This document shows positions 12,201 to 27,200 of a stretch of DNA of 64,000 nucleotides, one piece after another; the first letter of the stretch is position 1, and each line of letters begins with the position of its first letter. Made by a program: the position numbers and the translations under genes. The DNA is taken from the NCBI RefSeq assembly GCF_003945595.2, contig NW_024104774.1, positions 62,001-126,000 of the forward strand, read 5' to 3'. Origin of the DNA: Pipra filicauda. Its lineage: Eukaryota; Chordata; Aves; Passeriformes; Pipridae. The notes beneath the pieces are model-generated. The model worked only from the letters and a program-made list of their open reading frames with translations. It did no database searches and was not told the DNA's origin.

Positions 12201-15200
12201 TTTTTTGTGTGCTTCCAGCTAATGTGTCTCATCCTGTCACAGCCAAGATCAAAGGCCATGCACCTCTTCCCAATTTTTACAGAATTTCTACCACTCTCTC
12301 CACATGGGAAGTGGGGATCAGGGTACCAAAAGCAGAGCAGACAAGAGAAAACAGGTTTCATTACACATCCACTTCCCCTGCAGGTTCAGCCTCACAAATC
12401 CAAACTGGCACTGGTGAAATGAGGTGCTGGTGTCTGAAGCAGTGAAATAATAGAGCACAGGCTAAAGTCTACCATTGTGCATGGCTCTTGGCCATATAGC
12501 AGTACAGGGAGAGGCTCTTCAGCATCACCTTCCAGGGTTTCACACAACTGCTACTGATACAAACTTGGAAATATAACCTAACAACAGTAATAATTGCTTT
12601 TTAAATTTATACACTTTGAAAGATGCTGCTGCCTAAAACCAGTGTAGAGGTTTCTGACACTGGGTTCAAGGACTGATGACATTTATGAGTTAATATTTAA
12701 CTTACAACAAGAATAATTTATTTTGTCATTCCTTTTCTCTCCTGTATTTAACAGCCCATTTATTCATTCGTTCCCTATTACTTTGAGTTTCCTAACAAAT
12801 GTAAATACCCTTCAAAGTGAATCTGGAAGTTTTTTAAGAAATTGTTCCCCATCTGCCCACATTGAGGGATGCACTCACAGCTTTAAGGATTTTTTTTTTT
12901 CCCCCAGTTTCATGTTCGTATCTTTGCATGGTTATTTCTGTCTAATGCTTTCCTGCTTGGAAAACTCCCTTCTAGCTTAAGCAACATGTTAAGATAGTTC
13001 TGCTATTTTGGCCCCAGGTGCTGGAGGGAAGTCCTGCTCATGGTTTGCTTTCAGACACAGAGCTGATGTTGGTTTAGATGTACACCCAGCACCCTCATTC
13101 TGGGCTCCATTATTATTAGCTGTTGGGTTTCGTGGGTAGAATTTAGGAACCACGAACACTGCAGTTAAACATCTTGGACACATGTGGCTTTGCACAAGGC
13201 TTAAAATCTAATTTTGAAAGTCAAATAATATTAGCACTGACAGCAAGTCCAAGCCAATGGCCCCAAAATGCCAAAGGCTTTCAGGTGCTCTTAGAGCAAC
13301 TGAAGCTCTCTGGCATTTAGAGAAAAAATGGATGACTTGGCAGCTGAGTAGTCATTCAGCAAAATAACCCACCCAGGCAAAACAAAATAGATGGTCTTTA
13401 GGGATGAAGATGAACAAAAGATGCACAGCTGCTCATGAGTGTTACCTCTCCTGCACACTCCTGCTGTTGATTGAGAAATCAACAGCATAACAAAGCACAA
13501 ACAGGGCAACGTGCTGCTCTTGCACAACAACAGGTATTTCCTAGGCAAGTCTGTCAAGGAATTTAAACAATAGCATCGTAAAGAGCAGCTAAATTTACTA
13601 GAAGAGGCAAACAACAAGTACGTCTTGATCCTGCCTTGCATTCTTCTGCACAGAAACACGGTGTAATTCAAGGATGAGCCCAGAGGACACTGGGCTAACA
13701 ACCACCGCTGGCATGAGCCGCTGTCGCTCCAGCATCCCCGGGATGCTGCCGGGAGCTGGTCGAGCATCCCAGGCAGCACATGGAATGCTGCGCTGCCGCC
13801 AGGTCTGCGGGCACGAGAGGGCACTGTCAGGCTGGATGAGAAGCGGGAAGAGTTGACTTGATAAGGCTTATCAGGAGCAAATATTTCAGCAGATTTAACA
13901 AGTCGAGCATCTTTTTGATAATATTATGAGGCAGAATGGATGGAAGGAAAGTCCAAGGAGCTTACATTTTATTTTCTTTTAGCCTTTCAAATCTTCCAAG
14001 TTTGAGGGGTTTTCATTTAAAATTACAGTGCAGAAAAAGTGACAGCCAAGGAACAATAAAAGGTAGGCACTTGCTGAAAGGACTGCAACAGCAGTGCTCC
14101 CACTGAGATGTTCAACACTGCCACTACTGATGGGACTAAAGCAGCTATAAAACAGAAAAATACTGTGGTGCTGAAGACAGTTACAGATTGCACAAAGTTA
14201 AAGTGGGGAGTGTTAGTTCAGGCACAAACTGCCCAGCAAGTTGTGATCCCCATGACAAGTCCCTGTCCTCTCCTGTAGTGCCCTTATCCTGAGAGAGATT
14301 CTCTGCAATATTACTTCCCTGTCTCACCAGTTTAGAGATTCACCCCCTACCACAGCTGGATGTCCCATCTATGTATACTCTGGGGCATGGGAAACAGCAC
14401 AGTTTGACAGGGACTTGTTCCTTGGGGAATTTGGTCACTGACCTTGTAGCCCCTATGAGAGAGGAAGACAGGGACTAAGAGCCATCCCTAGAAAACTGCA
14501 TCCCCTGACCTATGCTGCTTTTGCACTGAGGAAGGTTCTCTGGAATTCTGCTTCTCTACCTCAGATTTACAAAAGCATTTGAACAAGGACAGCCTTGCCA
14601 GGGGGTAAGCACCAGAGCCTGCTGGGTTTTTTAGCAGGTATTGGTATCAGCGACACAGGAAGCACTTTGAGAAGGTGACCCAGGAGCTCAGTTTCAGAAG
14701 GTTTTTGTCAGACTCCTATGGTAATTTGCTCTGAAAGCAGAACCCAGTAGGAAGAGAGACCACGAGGTGCCAGGGTGAAAGCAGAAGAAAACCATGAAGA
14801 ATCAGAAGGTAATGAGGTAAAATTTGAGTTTGTTAGAAGCTTTCAAGGAAAGAAAGGGCCCACATTTGGCACCGAGCTCCCATTTTTGCAAGTCACCTAC
14901 TCAGGAAGACTTTTTGCTTGGACAGACATTTCTCCAGAATGACCTTCATTTTCAGAAGGGCTCTGCAGGAGCCCTGATAAGGGCTGCCAGTGGGATACAT
15001 GAGTCCTGGCTCTTCCTGCAGCATTTTCCAGGCACCAGCACCACAGTGGTAACTGATACCAATAATTTTTTCATTCTCTTCCCAGCAGCAAGAAGATTGT
15101 TCTTGACTGAGCTTCACTGCTGATTAATTTGTCTGACAGTCACTGCCAGCACATAAGCCCACTAAGCCCCCAGTATTCCTGTAGCTTGACTCACAAATAG

Positions 15201-18200
15201 GAGAACTCAGCATGTTGTCTGTCCCAAGCCTATGGTCCTAAGGAAATACTCAATCTGATTCTCCTTTAGAGGCCTCTGAAAATAACCACATACAGCACAC
15301 TGTCAAGGTAATGTGCTGTTAGAGCTGGATCTCACATATAACAGATCCACTACATAAAAAACACCACAAAACCAAAGCAGGGGCTTGAGGCAAATAGTCA
15401 AAGTCTGTCTGTCCTGCTTTCCGCTTTCCTCGGGGAAACATAGTTCAAAATCAGCCTAGCAACACTCAAAGTGGTTCTACACAGCACAGCTGAGGTGGTA
15501 CCACTTTTGAGGAAAATCACTGAGTTTAAAGATAGAAAGTATTGGTGTGGGGTCCCACACTTTTTGTGAAGGCAGGAGATGGCTTTAAAGATATTAAATG
15601 CATCTCTACTGTGACCTTATCTGACTCACCTAAGGCCACAGACATCACTAGAGAGCTTAAGGTTGGCTATTTGAGCTTCTCTCAGGTACAGGAGTGCAGA
15701 AAAACAGATTTCCTGACACGTCCCAATGGAGAGTTTCACAGATATACCTCTCAAACAGCTGAGGAGCACAGCTCGCAACTTGTCTGGTTTCCTGGATCTC
15801 ACTAGTGAGGTAAGAAAGATTCAAGAAATGGATTGTTCAAAATATGCTGTCTGGTTGGAAAAGTTTTTGAATTCAACACTTCTCCTTGCAAATAACTGAT
15901 AACATTTATCACCTTAAGTAAATCTATAAGATTTATAGGTAGGAATCTATAAGGCCTCTTTTTGAAACCATCTTCATTTTAATAGATTTGTGCTCCAAAT
16001 AACTTAATATATGTTGCACAGTGATAGCTACAGATATCAAGTTATCCCTGAACAATGTGCTAGCAGTGCTCTGGGCACTACTAGGGAAGGGAGCTAAAGC
16101 TCTCTCCACATACTCACCCAGACACACACACATAAGACTCCTTAACAAATCTATGCTTCCAAATTGAACTTTTCTTGGAAGAAGTTTACCATGAGCAGGG
16201 ACTGGATAAACTTGCCATAAAACATAAACATTGATACATTTCAGAAATAAAACAATCACAAAGACTGAAAAGAGTGGATGGGTCAGAGCTGTGTTTCCCA
16301 CAATTTCAGGAGTTACAACATGCCCAGCATTGTTGATTCTCACTGTGTTTCCAGAACATTTGCAGCACTGTGATAACGTTAGTAGAGTAGGACAAGCAGA
16401 ACTATTACTATTTACTGCACTGGTGACAAGGGCTCATCTCCTAATGCTTCACACACTGAACCCCTATAATCACGGAGTGAATTCCTTCTTTCCTTTTTCC
16501 ATTCTTGATACATAGAAAGCAGTCATAAGCATGAGCTACTTGACTTAACAGTATCTTAATGTTATGACTTGGGGCCAGTTTCATGACTTTTAAGCATTTG
16601 GAGTTGACAGTACTTGTGACTGTGGCTTGTCAGCTGCAGATCGTGAGGGACCATGAAAGAAAGAACAGTTTGCTTACAGTGACAATGAGGAAGCATCCAG
16701 ATGCTTACTGGACATGGTGGAAAGTTTTAGCTTGGAGGATTCTTTGGCTTTTTTCACATAGAAGAATCCCAACCCAAGAGGGAACCAATATTAAGCACTA
16801 CAGTTGGTGATTAGTGCCTTTGAGGACAGACATCCACCCACAGAGAAGGATTCTTTTTTCTATCTACAACTCAAAGGACGCACTGGGCTGACCTAACAAA
16901 AAGTTAAAATACTTCTATTCAAGCAGTTAGTTTCATAAGTGGGCCAAAACCTCTGGCTTTATTATGTGGTGCAGTCCTCAAAGCCAGATTTTCAAAAGCA
17001 TGTAGTGCCAGTTTCTCAGCTCAGACTGAGAACCCACAAATTGGCCAGACCATCAGCAGTGCTTTGCACATATTATCTCCTATTGGGACAAAATCCTTCC
17101 AAATCTGTCCATAACTCAGTGAAACCACAACAGTTACATCTGCAAACAATTTGGGCCATAATATTTTCTTCCCTAGTCATATTTATGCAAAGGAAAAAAG
17201 TGTTACTTTTACAGTGACTACATCACCCTTGTCATTCACATGTACTGATGCTCAGCTTTTCTAGAACACCTGGGAGAAAGCAGCAAGGTGTTTCGTTTGG
17301 GTTTTTTTCCCCTCCAGAAATAGATTATAATTACTTCACCTACAAAGAAGTAGTCAACTCTAACTCCGAAATAGAACTATTCTATAACTAAAGAGGAAAT
17401 AATTCACTTTGAAATGAAATTTCTCTGTAAGTGATATCACAACTCCTACTCATGCAAATGGCTTTTGTTTGCAAGGGTAGTTATTCTTGATGAAAGGACT
17501 CAACAATGGAATTTAAAGGTGACTCAGAACATGAAAAAACTAAGTCTAGTTCTAAACACGACATTAGAGTGGAAATCTTCAGTTCACTTTGTGTTGGGCA
17601 CAGTCAGTTCTGACTAGAATAACTGACAATTACATTATTCAGTAGCCTTTTGAGCCTCCTAAATTGGCAGCAAACCTAATATTTCAGCTATTTGGATAAA
17701 ACTGTTCCTTGTCTCTAGGGTATTGCTGTTTATTTGCCTCAACCCTAGTAATTCCTTCTTAACAGGTATTCAGGAAATGTGTGATAGCAGAATTGATCAG
17801 TCAAAACATACCAAACATTCTTTTCCAGAGGATTGTGAAATAGTTCATTCAAGTAGTTCTTATGCAACATCCCTTTGGCCACACTGTCCCTCCCACCAGC
17901 TTCTTATAAGAACCGTGGAATCACATCTCTTATTGTCCCACTACAGCTTATTTCTCTACAGACTTGAGCAAAATATTCACATACACTTTTACTTCATTTA
18001 AAGCAGGAAGATACCTTCCCCACACACACAACAGAACAGTTCCCCACCCACTCTCCAAGGAAAGTATGTAAATTGTCATAGCAAGGCCCAGTGACATCCA
18101 ATAGTAAAACTGTAAGCATGCTCATGTCCCACTGCTAAGGGAAATTTAAAGGTAAGTAAATGGAATTATAAAAATAGTCTAAAGACCAAATCTTAAGAAT

Positions 18201-21200
18201 GAAACCTGAAAGAATTAATTATAGCCTTCAGACAGGAAGGAGCCAGATCCCTGTGTTCAAGGGTTACTTGGGCAGGTAAAGAGACTGGCTTGTAGTCACC
18301 TCCTGAGGATCTCTCCTGACTGTAGGGTTTCTGGCTCTGTTTGGGGTGGCAGACTCTTTCCCCTTGCACCAAACCCTCACCTGCTGCAGGGGGGGAAATC
18401 CACCGTGGGGTGGATTCACTGTAGTTTCACCAGCTGTGCACACTCAGAGGCTCTGAAAAGGATGCAAAATGAGGGGCATTACTGCCACCTATCCATACTC
18501 CATTTCCCACATTCAGAGAGGCATCTCTCCATTTCCTGGAAGTCAGGCAGGACCAGCAGATTGCAACACTGTGGCAAGAACACGAGGGGAAAAAAAAAAA
18601 AACAAACAAAAAAAACCCCACAAAGCTAGGATCCCTCTCTGAATTTTGTATTCCCAAGAGAAAGGGTGAACAGCATTTGGCCTTTTGGGAAATTATGGGT
18701 TACTTTCAGAACACAGCTTTGATTTAAGTTCCAATTGGTTTGGTTCAGGCTTGTGTCCAAACCTTCTAAAAAACAGTTCAGTTAGAACACTTAAAGGAAG
18801 TAGTATAGGGTTTACTGCACTTTTTCCTTTAACAGTGAAATGTTTTGACTGGAAGCAATTTAAGTCAGGAGTCTTTTTTTTATTGTATGCATATTCAGGC
18901 CACAGGACTGATCCTGATGGGCTTAAGTGCAGTAATAAATGTTCTGGACACCCATTGTTTATTCCCACTTTAAAGTAACTGAAGAATTTTTACCATTAGG
19001 TGGCACCAGAGAATATTTGAACATTAACAGGACGGACCTCTGCGATCTGGGATAGTCTTAAAGCAGATGTAACCACCAAATTAAAAAATAGTCATCTTCA
19101 CTCTGCATATGAGCTCTTTAATTACTTGACAACAAGTGATACACAGCTCATTAGAAGGCAAGTTACAACTAAATCCATGATTTCTTAATTAGCAAGTGTT
19201 TTTTATTCTTAATCACACATAAGTATTTAATGTGGAATTGAGATACAGTTTGGTTTAACTGAGATGAATGGCTTTGTAGTGTTTTATTTGTCTTACTGAA
19301 AAGAAAAATATATCTCTGTCCAGACAATTCCAAATGTGGGCTGTTAAAAAGAACCCTTTCAAGAGTTCTTGTGCATATCTGGTACAAATCCAGCTAGGTC
19401 TATGAATAATTTACCAGCTAATGAGCTCTTCTCTGTTTATGAAATAATACTCTTAAGAATAATAAGGCAGGACATAAGCAGTAGCCATATGTTTCTTCTC
19501 AAATTCCAGCCAGACAAATGACTTGAAAATTGCTGTTGCAAGAACTTCTAAAGCATATGGCTAAGTACAGGGAATTTGTTAACTTCTTGTGTCAGATCCA
19601 AGAGTTTCCAATTATCAACAAAAGATGGCATACCAACCCAATTACTCCTGATATATTCCAGTCAAGACAGATTCCAAGTAACCATAGCTGTGTGGGTGTA
19701 TGTGGTTTGAAATAACAGGAATCACTGCAAATTTAGTGTAAATAAAAAAAGTAGGCCTACAGATCACATCCAGACAAATGTGTCCCAGTGTGCCGAATGT
19801 ACTTTCAACAGGAAGCAGGAATTCTTAGGCATTCTACCAGCCCTGATTTCAAGCCACCATAAACTATTAGAGGTACGTTTACTTTCCAGCACTACAGAGA
19901 ACTCCTGCAACAGCTTCTTTCATTTGTCAGAGGGGAAAATAAATACATGCGTCCTACATAAGAAAAATGAACCAAATAATTTTTCCTTTTTTTTAAATTA
20001 TTAATTGCAGATTGCTTTTTAAGGCAACATCTTTGTCATGCTGGGCAAACATGAGGCTACAATTAACAGTCAGGACACTGGTACATCATGCACATTACTG
20101 ACACATCTGACTAAGCAGCTGAGTCTGGTGTCAGGTTCTTACTCACGGCAGTGCTTAGCCCCAGACCCTGTGGACACAATGGCTTTTCATACTGTGCCTT
20201 CACCAAAGAATCTCCAGCCATTCTACTGGACAGAGCAATGGAAAAATAATGATATATTCAGAACAATGAAACGGAACTCATAAAACATCTAAGGACAAAC
20301 CATGAGGAATGCATTTGTAGGCTAAAAAAATATTTCATATTCATACTGCAAAATTTATTCCATCATCTTGAGGGCTATATAAACTGTCAAGGATTATTCC
20401 CACTGTAGTAGGTCAGTGTGTCAACCCAGGTCAATGACAGCAAATTCTTCACTAAGTATTTTTCTGAGTTAATTTTTGTTTTAATCACACATCTCGCAAG
20501 GAAGATAAAGGTCCACAGGTCGCTTCGTGCTGCATTTATGTTTGAATTCAGCATGTTGAAAGTTACTGCTTTGGTCCTTCATATTTAGCTTCCAACAACT
20601 GTGACTGCTCAAGGTTTAAGCCGTGGGTGGTAGTAAAACACACTAAAAGACAATTATCCATAGGCAAGCCAGTGACTGAGATGTTTGCCTTTTGGTCAGC
20701 CACAGCCCCGCAGGCACTTCTCAGACCCAGGTTCTCTTGGGTCACGTTGCTCAATCCCTCACCAGAGCAGATTTCTCTTCCTACAGGACAGACCTCCTCC
20801 TTGCTCTGGTAAGAGTAATGCCTGACTAAAGCCTACTGGAATATCCTTGACAGGCCACTTGCTGAGGAAAAAGCCTGAAAGAAATCATGCCACTGGTGAA
20901 AGGAGAACAAAAAGCCCTGCAAAGCAGCAGTACTTGGGACACTAGTGCAAAAAGCAGCCAGGGTTTTTTTTATCTAAACACCTGATCTAATTAATGCATC
21001 ATGAGAGAAAACAAGAGGTGAAAAATGACATTTTGTACCTGCCTAAATTTCTTTAGCTACAGTAGGAAGATTCAAAAAACCTTGAAGTCACTCTGAAATT
21101 TGCTATCTCCATGCATTCCAAGTGTAGATGACTGATGTATTTCTCCCAAACACAAGATTAAAACTAAACTGTTGTTCCTTATCAGAGCAAATAATACCTG

Positions 21201-24034
21201 GCACTGTTCATAGGCATTTCCAATATTAACCCACCTGTAAACCAAAGAAAACATTTTCTCATAGCTCAGGAATCACAGTGCCATGGCAGCTCATTTCTAA
21301 AACACAGGAATGTTGCTTGTGAAACATAACCTGGTCTGAGCACATGGAGGTTTTCAATGATTAGCTATTGTTTTATCGGCTCCATGACAGAAAAGGATGA
21401 ATTTTCACCAGGATGTTAACGGTATCTAACTGGCAATGCTTCCTCACCACCAGAATAAATATTAGTAGTGAATGTTTTCCTAAGTATCCTTATACCCTTT
21501 TTTCCTACTAAAATGTGGAAAAAGCATTCAAAAGTCTGTGCCACAAATCAAAACACCCACTTCTAAGTCAGCAACAATCCACCTGCCAAAACACTAGTCC
21601 CTGCTGCACATTAGGTTCTCCTTGTCAAACGTGGGCTCTCTCAGGCCTGCACATAACAGCAGTCAAATACAAATTTCTATCTTCTCCTTTTCATGTTACT
21701 TTTGGGGATTTCTCCCTGAAGTGCATTGTTTTACATGCCTCAGTTTGAAGTATGTGCTGCCCTTCCAGCAGCATTTCAGTAGACACATGAATTCAATCAC
21801 ATAATTAAGCCTACTGATTTTGGTGAGGCTATTTGTACACACGAAGCCGGGCTTAAGCACCACAGTGAATGATGGCCTTTCTTTATAATTTCATATACTG
21901 TCTAGAATCATCTAGCTATCTTAATATCAAGAAATGTGTGTGCAATCAGTCAGCTTGAGCTGTTGCAGCATAATTGTGCCAATTTTTTGTGGTATTAGCT
22001 AAACATTGATACTGTGGTGCCATGGGGCACCATGTGGTGCCATGGGATACCAGGGATCTGAATCCTGCTCACCCTCCCCTCCTGGAGGCAGGATATTGCA
22101 GGTGTCTCCTGATTGCTACACTCTCAAAGGGAATTCAGGAAGTCTGTTCCTCTACATCAATGTTCAGCATCACTGCAGTAACTGTACATCCACTGGTGGA
22201 TTGTCTGTTGTACTGTATTTCTGTGTATAATGATCGTTTCCATATATAATGATCATCCATCTTTCATCTCCTCTCACCCCAAGCCCTCTATGCCCTTTAC
22301 CACTCCAGCACTGTTCAGTTTGTTACACAAAATGGGCTCAGGTACAGATTAGTTAGGTGAGCTTCATTTAGCACACAGTTTCCCTACAGAAGCCCTTGGA
22401 CTGCAATATTACATGTCATAAATGAAAGCCTTCATCTCCCTGCTTTCTTACATCATTCTCCAAAATCAAAATGCTCTTCCTTAACTCCAGGTTCTTCTCA
22501 GACATGATGATTTTGTACAAGGGCACTGCTCTTGTTAGTTGAAATCACTGCTGTACCTCTCCAGATTGATTTAGTTCAATGGTCTCAGCCAGTGGTTTCG
22601 TACTACATATCAAAAGATTTGTCTCTCAAATATCCCAACAGAGTCAGATAAGACACACTTGGCCCATTTTAGTACAAAATGCAAAACATTCTTAGAGCAA
22701 AATGTGCAAAACTCCCACAACTATTTAGGTTAATAATTAAAAGGCCTTCCCCTAGGGTTAACCAAGTCAAGTTAGTTATTCATCTCACTTAAAAGTGCAC
22801 ATACTAGGACAAAAAAAAAAAAAAAAGAAGACTTTTTATTTTGCATTTCATCCATGCATAGCTGTGTATTATAACCACATGCAGAAGTGCGCTATGCTTC
22901 CAGAGAAGTAAAGTATACTTTGGCATTTGTGACAGAGTGCAGCAAACCACATACCTTGAAGCCATCCAAGCCTCTCAGATTGCTACAGAAGACATACCTG
23001 CATATCTCAAACTGCCCTGGTGACTGCACCAGTTTAAACACTATGGCATTCACAGAGAGTATATGCAAGCTGTACATCTAACAATACATTTAGACAGTTA
23101 CTTGCAATTCATTCCTCCTGTGTATACCTTTATACTTTATACCTGTGCTGGTAGTCCTAGCCAGTTACTTCTCCAAACAATACTTGAAAAGCAAATTTGT
23201 TTTCATCCAAATATTGCTCATAGCTTTGCAGAAAGACTAAACCATAGGAGAAGGTAAGAAGGAGGGAAAACATTTCCAGGGGGCACAAAGAAATTAGGTG
23301 CTTGATTCCAATTGTAAATAAACCTAAGCTGACTGCTTAATTACACTGGTTTCCAAGAATCTTTTATTTAATGTATTCACCTGTACCAACTAAATCCATA
23401 AAGACAATAACTTAAACAGACTCCAACTTAGCATTTTAGACAGTATACCCATCTCTTTTGCTGACAAAAAAAATTGTTTAGAAAAAAAAACAACAACCAA
23501 AAAACAAGGCTCGTGTGGTCAATCTTACAAAAGATGACTACTTGACACCAGCCAACTGTAACATGTAGCTTCAGGAGAGAGACTAGTCACTGCCTTTATT
23601 AGGCAATAAACAGTGTTTTTGTGACAAAACTAACTCTGCCCCCTTGCCCCCATCTATAGGAATCAAAAAACAACAAGAGAAAAGCAGCAGCTCCAGCTAC
23701 AAAAAAATACCAGTGTGCAAAACCAAATCCAAGGCAAAAAAATATGGGAGTCTGGAAGAATAATCAAAGATGATATCAGGACAAATAATTAGTAAGTGAT
23801 TTTTTAAACTATTAGGACAAAGAAAGGCCATATTTGCCAAAAATACATTATGGCGTCAGTCAGCAGATGTAGCATATAATTATAGTAAGATAAGCCTTCA
23901 GCAAATTTCCACATAGCAACCTCATAAATAAACTAGAAAATTGTGTTCTGGACTAAGTGTCTAGAATGGGAATACACAACAGTTTGAAATGTAAATTAAA
24001 AAAAAAAACCTTTAGTGTGTTTCACAAAAGAAAA
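9251..24034. other. Intergenic region, left part
   Basis: I find no supported gene in these 14.8 kb. Open frames are short and family-less; the longest is a 177-codon minus-strand frame at 13291-13824 that overlaps a local GC-rich patch (about 13670-13850). Homopolymer runs occur at about 9969-9982 (A), 12891-12904 (T, then C), 18590-18616 (A-rich) and 22811-22826 (A). Short CA repeats lie near 16125 and 18022. A sampled block at 20041-20340 has A 103, T 72, C 67, G 58. Confidence 0.6.
22015..22041. repeat. Short alternating inverted and direct repeat
   Basis: The 7-mer TGGTGCC (22015-22021), its reverse complement GGCACCA (22026-22032) and TGGTGCC again (22035-22041) follow each other with 4- and 2-base spacers. 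The middle copy can pair with either neighbour. The motif is short enough to be chance. Confidence 0.7.
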
Positions 24035-24205
24035 TAGACTCACAGGCTGAATTAAGGTCATCAAACCCAGTCCCATGGTCAAAGCAGGGCCTATGAGATC
24101 AGTTTACTCACATCCTTACCAAGTTCTAATATCTTCAACAACACAAATCCCACCCTCCTGTGCAATGTTGCAGTAAGTGACCACCCTTAAGGTGATCATG
24201 TTCTA
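24035..24205 (-). mobile_element. CR1 retrotransposon 3' fragment, old
   Basis: Read on the + strand this matches the reverse complement of CR1 3' sequence: a hydrogen of landmarks including TCATCAAACCCAGTCCC, CAAAGCAGGGCC, ATATCTTCAACAACAC and GTGACCACCCTTA, in the order seen in avian CR1 copies. It is strongly diverged and truncated, with no coding capacity left. The boundaries are approximate. Confidence 0.75.
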
Positions 24206-27200
24206 AATAAAATCCACTCAGGACTGTGCCCACTACCCCCATCCTGTTATCAGCTGACTGCTTTTTTAAAAAAAAAAAAACAAAAAAAAAAAACAACAAC
24301 AGTGGCCATCCATCAGGCAGCCCTGCTATCTTAAGCCACTGGAGATTGTGCTGAGGGCAACACCAATTGTTCTGGAAAAACACCACTAAAAATAACTGTT
24401 TGAGTTTGGCAATACTATCTTATGGCTTCGCTATTTTCCAGATGATTCTAAATTGACATAGAACTTCCTGGAACCTCAGGCTTTCCTCTTTGTAGTCCAT
24501 TCATGCAGTAAAATAGCAAGCATTCCTACACAATTAGTCTTGCTAACAACTGCATTTAGACATATTTTTGTTTAGAGCAATACAAAACATTTGCCCAGAA
24601 ATAGTAACATTTTAAAAATTAGCACATTGGCAAATTGAGACTTATGTATTTATTAAGCAAACTGAAGAATGTGCTTCCTGGTATTGCCAAAGAGCATTCA
24701 TTACACTAAGATCTCTGGATCAAATCTTTATCTGTTACATGTGCAAAGTCATTTACTGTAACGTGTCTGTGTTAAAATGTCCAAGAGCAAAATGGATTCC
24801 TGCATGTCCACTGAAGTTCTTGGTCATTTGAATCACTAACCTGACAAAACACTATTACAGACTTGTTTTAGGAATGTAATTCAGTCATTTCAGTACTTCC
24901 TGTCTCTGCCTCTGTGGGCTAGTAAACTTGACTTCAACAGTTTGGTTACATTAACCTAGCTTTCCTTCCCATTACTATGATGTTTTTCTTTCTTCTCAGT
25001 ACTATGAGTCATTTCCTTAAATCTTTGCTGGTTTGGCCGCAGCCTTTAGGATAGTAGGAACTGCCAATGCTCCTCTTCCACTTCTGGTTTTAATTCCACT
25101 GTGTGCTAGAACCACTTCTCTGCTACAGTGGAATTATCTAAGGTATTTTTATTGAAATAATTAGATTTTCACCTGATGCAAATCATTCAAGTTCAGTTGT
25201 CAGCATATTCTTTGAAGCCATGCAAGTTTACAGTTGCTGATGTCCTGAGCTCGTGTTCTGTAACCATTCTGATAAAGCCCTGTAGATGACAGGCTGTTTC
25301 TCCTGTTCAGAAACGTGGCTATCCCACTCCATTCTTTCATCCCTCCATTTGAACTGAGGGAACAAATGGAAAGAAGTCTTGATACCTGATTATATAAAGT
25401 CCTCTGATGCATTTTGATGGCTCAGGGAGTCCTCTATGTATTCCTAAGACCTGGGCAGAGAAAAACACCAAAAAAAAGGAACAAGAATATCAATACATGA
25501 CATATTTGTTCTCCTGAAAGTGAACAATTTCTTCTGTTCATCTATTTCACTACAAGAACACACACAGAACTCCAGCCAATTCTTAAAAAATATATCCAGA
25601 TGGAGAACACAGGTTTCCTGAGAGATAAAGCTCAAGATGATACGTCCAGAAAAGACCAGGTAAAGGTGGTTTGTATCATCTCCGAACCACTTGGGCTCAA
25701 GACTCTTACCACTACTAAAATGGTGCTTGTTGATAGACGACTTCGAAAGACTTCATAAAAGGATAAGATACCAAATGACATTCTACAGTAAGTGTCTGCT
25801 TCACTGAAGTGTAACAAAAGAGGAAAAGAATGACTGCTGAAATTACATCTATATAAGACCAATATACTGATAAATTGGGCACTCTGCCCTCTAGGAACCT
25901 TCCCACTGGCACCAAGGGGAATAGTGCACATTTCCATTATCACAGGACCCAGCTGTAGTTACAAAGCCAGGGTGATCCTTCTCCTCCTCTCTCATTTACT
26001 CATGGCTGGGTTTGTCTCAGACAGAAACACATTGGAAAAACTAAGGTTACTCTTTTCCCACTCAGGGCCTATGTTTAATATGCACATTAAAGTGAACTAG
26101 TTTTACCAAAAAATTCATCACAAAATAGCTTCTTGCCCTTGGTAGACACAACACTCCAAAAAGTAAGAAATCTTCCCCTCTCTCACTCCTAAATTGGATA
26201 TTGAAATTATCAAGTTACACAGCATTTCATCAAGTATGAGATCTGAAAGGAAACACAGCTGTTCTTCCACATCCTTACAATGTAATTTGTACAGCTTAGC
26301 TACTGCTTTACACATAACAATATTTGACACTCAGACATGCATTATGCTGGATTTAAGCTAACAGCTAGACAAATGGGGAATAAAAAGTATTGAGGAATGT
26401 GGTCTCCTAAATATTCTGCCTGCTCTGAATTACTATAGCAAAACCAAGTTTCTGTAGTGCAAAAACAAATCGTGGAAGAGAAAGATTATTTCCACTACCA
26501 CCTTCCTTGGGCTTATGATGAGACAGCCCCCATGCCTCTCACTGAGCACCTGGCATGTCTTCTCATAGGGAGAGGACAAGACTCTTCCTCTCACAGCCAG
26601 TTCTGTGTTAAAGTTCATGGACCTTTTATCTTCCTTCCTTTACCAGAGGTCATATGTTTATTGTGTCTTTGAAAACAGCACAGAAAGTTCTTCAGATATC
26701 GTGCGGAACCAAAAGCATCTAAGTTACTGAAAGTGTTAGGAGGAAAATGGAATAAAAACTAAGATGAGATCTCCTCAAGAGTAATTTTTTTTCCTGTGTA
26801 CTTCTATGGCACAAAGAAATATCAGATCTGCCCAACTCAACACATTCTCTTGGATAAAACCAATTCTTAAATTTCTAAAGGAAAAGTAAAGTAAAATCCC
26901 CTTTTTTAAAATGACTTCTCATTCCTTGTATTTTGTTCAGTTACTTATACCTACTTAAAATAGACATCAGTGTTACTTTGGCAATAAATTATTGAAAGTT
27001 ATGAAATAGCAGCATTTGACACTAGAGGAATAAGTGACTACACAAAGCAAAGGGTATTGGAGAAACAGTTGTCTGGCATTCAGATTGCAGCTCACAAGGT
27101 TCTTCTTCCTGATACCATGTCCCTATCATTTTATGTTCCGTAAAGCCTAACTTAAAATTCAGTATAGCCCCACTAACATCACCCCTAACCTTTCAGTCAC

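Noticed and set aside
18397..18416. AATCCACC / GGTGGATT hairpin with a 4-base loop
   Set aside because: Eight-bp stems of this kind are expected several times in 64 kb by chance, and nothing around it supports a function.
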